Below the pieces are notes generated by a model. It searched no databases and was not told the DNA's origin. It was given only the letters and a program-made list of their open reading frames with translations. This document shows, piece after piece, positions 8,891-13,869 of a stretch of 13,869 bases of DNA. The position numbers were made by a program, and so were the translations under genes. The first letter of the stretch is position 1, and every line of letters begins with the position of its first letter. This stretch comes from Bacteroidota bacterium (GTDB taxonomy: Bacteria; Bacteroidota; Bacteroidia; Bacteroidales; B18-G4), in the NCBI GenBank assembly GCA_003648575.1, contig QMPN01000056.1:1-13869 (forward strand), given 5' to 3'.

Positions 8891-8931
8891 AAAATATGTG
8901 CGACATTTTTCGATTTTCGGTATTAATAGAT

Positions 8932-10149
8932 ATGGGGTGGAAGGTTTTTCTTCCGGATAGGTACATAAGACCTGTAGAAAATAAGATCCGCGAGATTGCC
9001 GGATCGCTCGGCAACCGGATTCCAAATGAAGGAGGCTTAATAGGAGGGAAGGCAGGATTGGCCTGCTTTTATGCTTATTATGCTGACTGGAGTGGGGATC
9101 GGGTTTTCGATAGTCTGGTGGCAGATTTGATTGAGCAAGCGCTCAATCCTGCCTCCGGGCATGTTCCCGAACTAAGGTTCTCGAGTGGTATGAGTGGGGT
9201 GACATGGCTAATTCACAATCTTTCTGCCAATGGGCTGTCTTGCTGGGATACGGCCTCGGTATTTGATGAACTTGATACGCATCTGTACACATACATGATT
9301 TCAGAAATGAAGTCGGGGCATTATGATTACCTGCACGGAGCCCTGGGAGTGGCACTTTACTTTTTACGTCAGCCCAAAAATGAGAGATATCGTATTTATC
9401 TGACCGAATTGCTTTCTGTGTTAAGTGGTATAGCTAATCGAGAACATGATGGAGCCCTGAAGTGGATTTCTGTTCTTGATGAGAAAAAAAAGAAGGAAGG
9501 CTACAACCTGAGCCTCTCTCATGGAATGGCATCTGTTATGCTGATCTTGTCGAAGATACATGCTGAAGGGATAGCAGAAGATGCTACGGATAAACTAATC
9601 CGAGGCGGATTGAAATATATCGATAAGCAGAAACTACCCCCCGGAAAGAGTATTTCGGCATTTCCATCCTGGGCTCTGGAAAGCATGGCGGAGGACTCCC
9701 ATTCCCGCCTGGCCTGGTGCTACGGTGACCTGGGAATAGGATTGGCATACCTGAGAGCCGGGGATGTCTTGGCTTCATCGGCTTATCAATTGGATGGCTT
9801 GAATTTGCTGTTAGAAACGACAAAAAGGAGAGAGCCCGGAGATAATCATGTTTTTGACGCAGGAATCTGCCATGGAGCAGCAGGCCTTGCACTTGTATAT
9901 AATGTGTTATATCAGGAAACAGAATTGAACTCTTTTAAAGATGCATCATTATACTGGTTGGACCTATGCCTCGGTATGGCATCACATGATGATGGTATCG
10001 CCGGTTACAAAGCCTGGCACCACCCTGATTTTGGAGGGTGGAAAGCGTCATCCGGATTGTTGGATGGAGCGGCAGGCATCGGGCTTAGCTTATTGTCTTT
10101 TGTATCGGAACGTAAACCGGAATGGGCAGCGTCTCTTTTAGTCTTGTAG
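8932..10149 (+). CDS. lanC: LanC-like lanthipeptide cyclase
   Basis: The predicted zinc enzyme catalyses addition of Cys thiols to dehydroalanine/dehydrobutyrine in a precursor peptide, forming lanthionine rings. With the start at 8932 it is 405 residues, normal for LanC. The zinc ligands are visible: Cys263 in AWCYGDLG, and Cys313-His314 in GICHGAAG. YDYLHGALG (Asp132) and LSHGMAS (His197) match the NisC motifs that carry the acid/base residues Asp141 and His212. Repeated Gly-rich turns such as GLIGGKAGLA and GLLDGAAGIG fit the alpha/alpha toroid. An in-frame ATG at 8896 would add MCDIFRFSVLID, but it lies 5 bp after a strong inverted repeat; MxW at the later start looks more natural. It is the first gene of a tight three-gene operon, 6 bp before the dehydratase. 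Confidence 0.93.
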   Translation: MGWKVFLPDRYIRPVENKIREIAGSLGNRIPNEGGLIGGKAGLACFYAYYADWSGDRVFDSLVADLIEQALNPASGHVPELRFSSGMSGVTWLIHNLSANGLSCWDTASVFDELDTHLYTYMISEMKSGHYDYLHGALGVALYFLRQPKNERYRIYLTELLSVLSGIANREHDGALKWISVLDEKKKKEGYNLSLSHGMASVMLILSKIHAEGIAEDATDKLIRGGLKYIDKQKLPPGKSISAFPSWALESMAEDSHSRLAWCYGDLGIGLAYLRAGDVLASSAYQLDGLNLLLETTKRREPGDNHVFDAGICHGAAGLALVYNVLYQETELNSFKDASLYWLDLCLGMASHDDGIAGYKAWHHPDFGGWKASSGLLDGAAGIGLSLLSFVSERKPEWAASLLVL

Positions 10150-10155
10150 AATTAT

Positions 10156-12378
10156 ATGAGCAAACAGAATAACAGCTTTTCGTATCGAGTCGCAAATACC
10201 TTTTTGCTTCGTGCTCCGCTATTACCGCTGCATACACTGAAAGAACTGTCTGATGCAGATGATGTGGACGCATTTCTCCGCACTTATTATTCCGGAAAGG
10301 AAGTTGCTGAAGCTCTTTTCCTTGCTTCGCCGGAATTATATAGAGCTACAAAGCAATGGATTGAGGATGGGACTGAAAATGAAAAGATCCGCTTCTCGCT
10401 TATGAAGTATCTGGTCAGGATGTCATCACGATGCACTCCCTTCGGGGCATTCGCGGGGATCTGCTCCGGATCATTTAGTGAAAACAGCAAAATTACCCTG
10501 GCTCCTCTAGGTGACAATAAATTATTCATGCGCCCTGATATGCAATTTCTTTGCAGCCTGGCTGAAAAGATACTTGGAGACAGAAATTTAAGGGAAGGAC
10601 TCATCTATAGTCCGAATACGAGCCTGTTTTCGGTAGGAGATGAATATCGATACGTTGAATATCAATCCGATGATGATGGAATGCGACACTATAAACTCCA
10701 AAGTGTCCGGGGCGCTGAATCACTGAATAAAATTATTGCCAGAGCTGAAACGGGAGCAACATTAAGTGATTTGTATGCTGAGATCATAGAAGAGAATCTG
10801 GACCTGGATGAGGCCAGGGAATATATTCATATGCTGATCGATAACCAGGTACTGGTTTCTTCCCTGGATCCCGGGCTTACAGGTGAAGGATATTTTGATG
10901 AACTGAAGAATGGCCTGGAGAAAATTAATACTGACAATGCATACCTGAAACTGCTTCAGAAAATAAGTGACAGCTTGCTAAAAATGCAATCATCCAAAAG
11001 GCATTCCAAAATTAAAATCCTTGGTGAGATGATCATGGATGTCGGAAAATCAGCTATATCCTTCCGGGAAAATGAACTTATTCAAGCAGACTTGAAACTT
11101 GTAAAAGAAGATTGTTCTCTGTCAAGCCATGTTAGACATGATATAGAAGACATTATTCCTGTTTTAGGGATACTTTCCCGTGCTGAAGGAAATGCTTTGA
11201 TGGATAGCTTTATGGAAAAGTTCATTCGTCGATATGATGCACAGGAAGTTCCCTTGTCAATGGCCCTGGACGCAGAAGCCGGATTGGGATATCTTCCTGA
11301 TGATCAGCATGCTAATGCTTCTTCTCTAATTGAAGGACTTCGCCTGCCGCAGAAAGATTTCGAGGAGGCCGAAATTAAATGGACTGCAGTTGACAGCATG
11401 TTGTACAGGAAATTTCAGTCCGCACTTATGGAGGGTGGTGAGATAGAGATCAAGGATGATGATTTGCAAATGCTTCCTGAAATGGAGCAAAATCTTCCTG
11501 TGAGTATCTCTGTTATGGCACGGATACTCACCAGTGCGACACACGAGCAGGAAAAGTGTCGCTTTCTCATTGAAAGTGCAGGAGGAATAAGCGCGCTAAA
11601 CCTGGCCGGAAGATTTGGACATATGGATGACAGGCTGAAAGAGACCATGGAAGGTATAGCGGAATTTGAACAGAGCTTCTATGATGAGCATATATTGGCT
11701 GAGATCGTACACCTTCCTCAGCAAAGGACCGGAAATGTATTGCTCAGGCCTGTATTGCATAAGTATGAGATCCCATACCTCGCCAGAGCAGCGGTCCCTG
11801 ATGAATACTGCATCCCAATAAGGGATTTGATGGTGAGCGTAGGTAATAACAGAGTACGCCTGAGGTCAAAGAAACTCAATAAATACATCATTCCCAGGCT
11901 CTCCAATGCTCATAATTATGCTTTTTCTTCCTTATCAGTGTATCGTTTCCTCTGCGATTTACAGTCACGGGATACCAGAGCAGGGATTGGGTTTTCATGG
12001 GGTTCACTTCAGCGTGAAGCTATTTACCTCCCAAGGGTAATACATAAAAACTTCATTCTTGCCAGGGCCTGCTGGAATCTAACATCAAAGGAACTATCTG
12101 AAATTCAAAAGATCCAAAGCCTGGGCAAGCTCATGAAAGCCATTGAAATGCTTAGAAATAAATACTTGATCCCTCAGGAGATCGTACTGACAGATTCCGA
12201 TAATGAGCTCTGGATTGATCTTGCAAGCCGGAATGGTGCTGAATTGTTTCAATACGAGATCAGAAAGAGGAAACACATTAATTTGCAGGAATTCCTGCAG
12301 CCTGATTGTAAATTGGTACAGTCTGTGGATGGATGCAGGGCCAATGAATTCATATTCTTTTTAACACAGGAAGGATGA
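10156..12378 (+). CDS. lanB: Class I lanthipeptide dehydratase, glutamylation half (LanB N-terminal domain)
   Basis: In class I systems this domain uses glutamyl-tRNA to glutamylate Ser/Thr of the precursor before elimination. The 740-residue protein corresponds to the N-terminal roughly 700 residues of NisB-type enzymes. FLLRAPLL near the N-terminus (Arg19) matches the NisB Arg14 region. YLVRMSSRCTPFGAFAG (about residues 85-101) is the family signature; Arg88 and Arg92 have the spacing of NisB Arg83/Arg87. Late motifs include NVLLRPVLHKYEIPY, IPIRDLMVSVGNNRVRLRSKKL, and the C-terminal LWIDLASRNGAELF segment typical of the end of this domain. The elimination domain is absent here and encoded by the next gene, whose start overlaps this stop (ATGA at 12375-12378). 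Nothing suggests a frameshift; the split falls at the domain boundary. Confidence 0.92.
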   Translation: MSKQNNSFSYRVANTFLLRAPLLPLHTLKELSDADDVDAFLRTYYSGKEVAEALFLASPELYRATKQWIEDGTENEKIRFSLMKYLVRMSSRCTPFGAFAGICSGSFSENSKITLAPLGDNKLFMRPDMQFLCSLAEKILGDRNLREGLIYSPNTSLFSVGDEYRYVEYQSDDDGMRHYKLQSVRGAESLNKIIARAETGATLSDLYAEIIEENLDLDEAREYIHMLIDNQVLVSSLDPGLTGEGYFDELKNGLEKINTDNAYLKLLQKISDSLLKMQSSKRHSKIKILGEMIMDVGKSAISFRENELIQADLKLVKEDCSLSSHVRHDIEDIIPVLGILSRAEGNALMDSFMEKFIRRYDAQEVPLSMALDAEAGLGYLPDDQHANASSLIEGLRLPQKDFEEAEIKWTAVDSMLYRKFQSALMEGGEIEIKDDDLQMLPEMEQNLPVSISVMARILTSATHEQEKCRFLIESAGGISALNLAGRFGHMDDRLKETMEGIAEFEQSFYDEHILAEIVHLPQQRTGNVLLRPVLHKYEIPYLARAAVPDEYCIPIRDLMVSVGNNRVRLRSKKLNKYIIPRLSNAHNYAFSSLSVYRFLCDLQSRDTRAGIGFSWGSLQREAIYLPRVIHKNFILARACWNLTSKELSEIQKIQSLGKLMKAIEMLRNKYLIPQEIVLTDSDNELWIDLASRNGAELFQYEIRKRKHINLQEFLQPDCKLVQSVDGCRANEFIFFLTQEG

Positions 12379-13238
12379 CGGAAGCCCGATCATATTTACC
12401 CTTTGATGAATGGCTGTACATACGGATCTATACCGGGCACAGGACAGCAGACAGGATACTGTCTGAAATATTGTATCCATTGTGGGATAAGTATAATAAA
12501 AAGGGTTTTAGCGAAAGCTGGTTTTTTGTCCGTTATTCAGACCCAGATTTTCATCTTCGTTTCAGGGCAAAAATGAAAAACAAGGGGAACAGTTTTAAGC
12601 TTCTGGATGAGTTGAAACAGCTTATCATGCCCCTCAAAAATGCAGGCCTGGTATGGGAAATTGATATCGGAACATATGTGCCTGAAGTGGAAAGGTATGG
12701 AGCTGGGTCTATGTTCCTGGTAGAGCAAATATTTTGTGCGGATAGTATAGCTGTTGCGGAAGCTCTGCACAATAAGCTTTTTAGCAATGATGAACATAAC
12801 AGATGGCTATATGCCATAGCATCCATTGATCGGTTGCTGGATGATTTTAAATTTAATATGGAGGATAAAAAATCCCTGCTGCTGGAACTAAGCAGAAGTT
12901 ATGGGAAAGAGTTTGGTAAAAACAAGGATCTTGCAAAGCAGCTTTCAGCAAAATACAGGCAGCACCGGGATAATATCAATGGACTATTATCCGGAGAATC
13001 AGAACATGGAATACATGAAGTGCTGAATAAACGTTTCTTGCTGGCAGAAGAGGCTGTGAAGAAGCTACTCAAGATGTATAAACAAGATCAGATGTCTGTA
13101 TCAAAAAATGATCTTCTGTCAAGCCTCATCCACATGTCGATGAACCGCATTTTCCGCAACAATAACCGCTTACATGAAATGGTAATTTATGATCTTCTTT
13201 TCCGTCACTATAAATCTGCACTGGCCAGGAAGGATTGA
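12375..13238 (+). CDS. Stand-alone lanthipeptide dehydratase elimination domain (thiopeptide-type bacteriocin biosynthesis protein)
   Basis: This 287-residue protein is the SpaB C-terminal (Lant_dehydr_C) domain as a separate chain. It should eliminate glutamate from glutamylated Ser/Thr to give dehydroamino acids, acting with the upstream LanB half. Motifs in order: WLYIRIYTG near the start, FFVRYSDPDFHLRFR (about residues 50-64; Arg53, His60, Arg62, Arg64), TYVPEVERYGAGSM (100-113; Glu104, Arg107), EQIFCADS (117-124), and SSLIHMSMNRIF (249-260) with His253. These correspond by motif to the NisB residues Arg786, Glu823, Arg826 and His961 needed for elimination. The length matches free-standing homologues in thiopeptide clusters and split Bacteroidota systems. 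It overlaps the dehydratase gene by 4 bp, suggesting translational coupling and equal production, and ends 4 bp from the convergent methyltransferase gene. Confidence 0.92.
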   Translation: MTEARSYLPFDEWLYIRIYTGHRTADRILSEILYPLWDKYNKKGFSESWFFVRYSDPDFHLRFRAKMKNKGNSFKLLDELKQLIMPLKNAGLVWEIDIGTYVPEVERYGAGSMFLVEQIFCADSIAVAEALHNKLFSNDEHNRWLYAIASIDRLLDDFKFNMEDKKSLLLELSRSYGKEFGKNKDLAKQLSAKYRQHRDNINGLLSGESEHGIHEVLNKRFLLAEEAVKKLLKMYKQDQMSVSKNDLLSSLIHMSMNRIFRNNNRLHEMVIYDLLFRHYKSALARKD

Positions 13239-13242
13239 AGGC

Positions 13243-13869
13243 TCAGGAGGTGGCTTGTAGCAGCAGGGGAATACTCCCGGGCAGATATGGATCACGTTTA
13301 AAATTTCCATAAACCAGGATATCGTGAAAGCCTGCCTTCTGTACCAGCCTGATGAGCTCGTCTTTAAGGATGGGGAATAAGCTGATGGTATTGCGAATTT
13401 CCTCACCACTTTCTTTGATGCTCAGAATGGTCTCGAAATCAAGCGCACTTCTGTCTGTGTAGTGATAATTCCTGACAAATTTGATGCTGTCATTTTCGAT
13501 GGTCGGCAAGCCATCTATCTTTTCATTGAAAATGCGATCGTAATTTATGATCTGTATCATCAGTTTCCCGCCTGGCTTCAGCGTCGCTTTGGCCTGTCGG
13601 AGAAATTCAAGGATATCTTCTTCAGAACCCAGGTGTACCAGGGTGTTCCCAAAGCAGAGAACAGCATCCATCTGCCGGAACTGATCTTCTTTGTCGAGGT
13701 CCAGCATCCCGTAGGGTTGAAATGAAACATTGCCGTATTCACTTCCAGCTTTTTCGATGGCCAGCTGCAGCATCCTTTCATCCGGATCGATGCCTATCAC
13801 TTCCCTGAAATGAGGAGCAAGGGCAAGACATAAACTTCCTGTTCCACATCCTACATCCAACACTTTCAG
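13243..13869 (-). CDS. Class I SAM-dependent methyltransferase, 5' end cut by window
   Basis: The frame stays open to the right edge (LKVLDVGCGTG at its N-terminal end), so the start lies outside the window; about 209 residues are visible. Motif I (LDVGCGTGSL) binds SAM, followed by the acidic ribose-binding segment VIGIDPDERML, then DAVLCFGNTLVHL and the post-motif LKPGGKLMIQIINYDRI. The C-terminal region (NYHYTDRSALDFETILSI, then FPILKDELIRLVQKAGF) is typical of Methyltransf_11/25-type enzymes. The substrate cannot be read from the sequence. The gene is convergent with the lanthipeptide enzymes, separated by only 4 bp, with no visible terminator between. It could be a tailoring enzyme or an unrelated neighbour; orientation favours the latter. 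Confidence 0.9.
   Translation of the reverse strand: MKVLDVGCGTGSLCLALAPHFREVIGIDPDERMLQLAIEKAGSEYGNVSFQPYGMLDLDKEDQFRQMDAVLCFGNTLVHLGSEEDILEFLRQAKATLKPGGKLMIQIINYDRIFNEKIDGLPTIENDSIKFVRNYHYTDRSALDFETILSIKESGEEIRNTISLFPILKDELIRLVQKAGFHDILVYGNFKRDPYLPGSIPLLLQATS

Noticed and set aside
8465..8926. A 153-codon plus-strand frame running from inside the AMP nucleosidase gene to the cyclase start
   Set aside because: Most of it is antisense to the nucleosidase and the rest passes through the CCTG repeat and inverted repeat; the translation is low-complexity and resembles no protein family or lanthipeptide precursor.
8788..8931. Search for a hidden lanthipeptide precursor gene upstream of lanC
   Set aside because: All plus-strand frames in this gap are short or interrupted and none shows a leader followed by a Ser/Thr/Cys-rich core.
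1..13869. tRNA or rRNA genes, CRISPR arrays, insertion sequences, attachment sites
   Set aside because: No cloverleaf-like gene, spaced direct-repeat array, transposase-like or integrase-like protein or terminal inverted repeats were seen.

Overview
The window looks like chromosomal DNA from a member of the Bacteroidota. The evidence is a fused, full-length FGAM synthase, a PorT-like outer-membrane beta-barrel next to a second barrel protein, A/T-rich translation starts without a clear Shine-Dalgarno sequence, promoter-like TAnnTTTG boxes, and C/T-rich CCTG-type intergenic repeats. The exact genus cannot be told from this sequence alone.

Layout, left to right. (1) The 3' part of a cation diffusion facilitator (CDF) transporter (+), cut by the left edge. 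(2) A 293-bp intergenic stretch with a 9-bp tandem repeat, a CCTG-type repeat and a probable promoter. (3) purL (+), followed 6 bp later by a short-chain dehydrogenase/reductase (+), probably one operon. (4) A convergent minus-strand block read right to left: AMP nucleosidase, holA (DNA polymerase III delta; ATGA overlap with the nucleosidase), a PorT-like outer-membrane barrel, and a second secreted barrel-like protein. (5) A 144-bp divergent intergenic region with a second CCTG-type repeat and a perfect 10-bp inverted repeat. (6) A tight three-gene plus-strand operon: a LanC-like cyclase, the glutamylation half of a class I lanthipeptide dehydratase (LanB), and the separate elimination half (SpaB C-terminal type). 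(7) A class I SAM methyltransferase (-), ending 4 bp from the dehydratase operon and cut by the right edge.

The most interesting part is 8.9-13.2 kb. It encodes a complete set of class I lanthipeptide modification enzymes, with the dehydratase split at its domain boundary. The three cyclase zinc ligands and the dehydratase motif residues I can recognise are present. The expected chemistry is tRNA-dependent glutamylation of Ser/Thr in a precursor peptide, glutamate elimination to dehydroamino acids, then zinc-dependent addition of Cys thiols to form thioether rings. No precursor peptide, transporter, leader protease or immunity gene is visible in the window. The substrate is therefore either beyond the right edge or elsewhere in the genome. 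The other genes are housekeeping (purine synthesis and salvage, DNA replication, metal transport, envelope).
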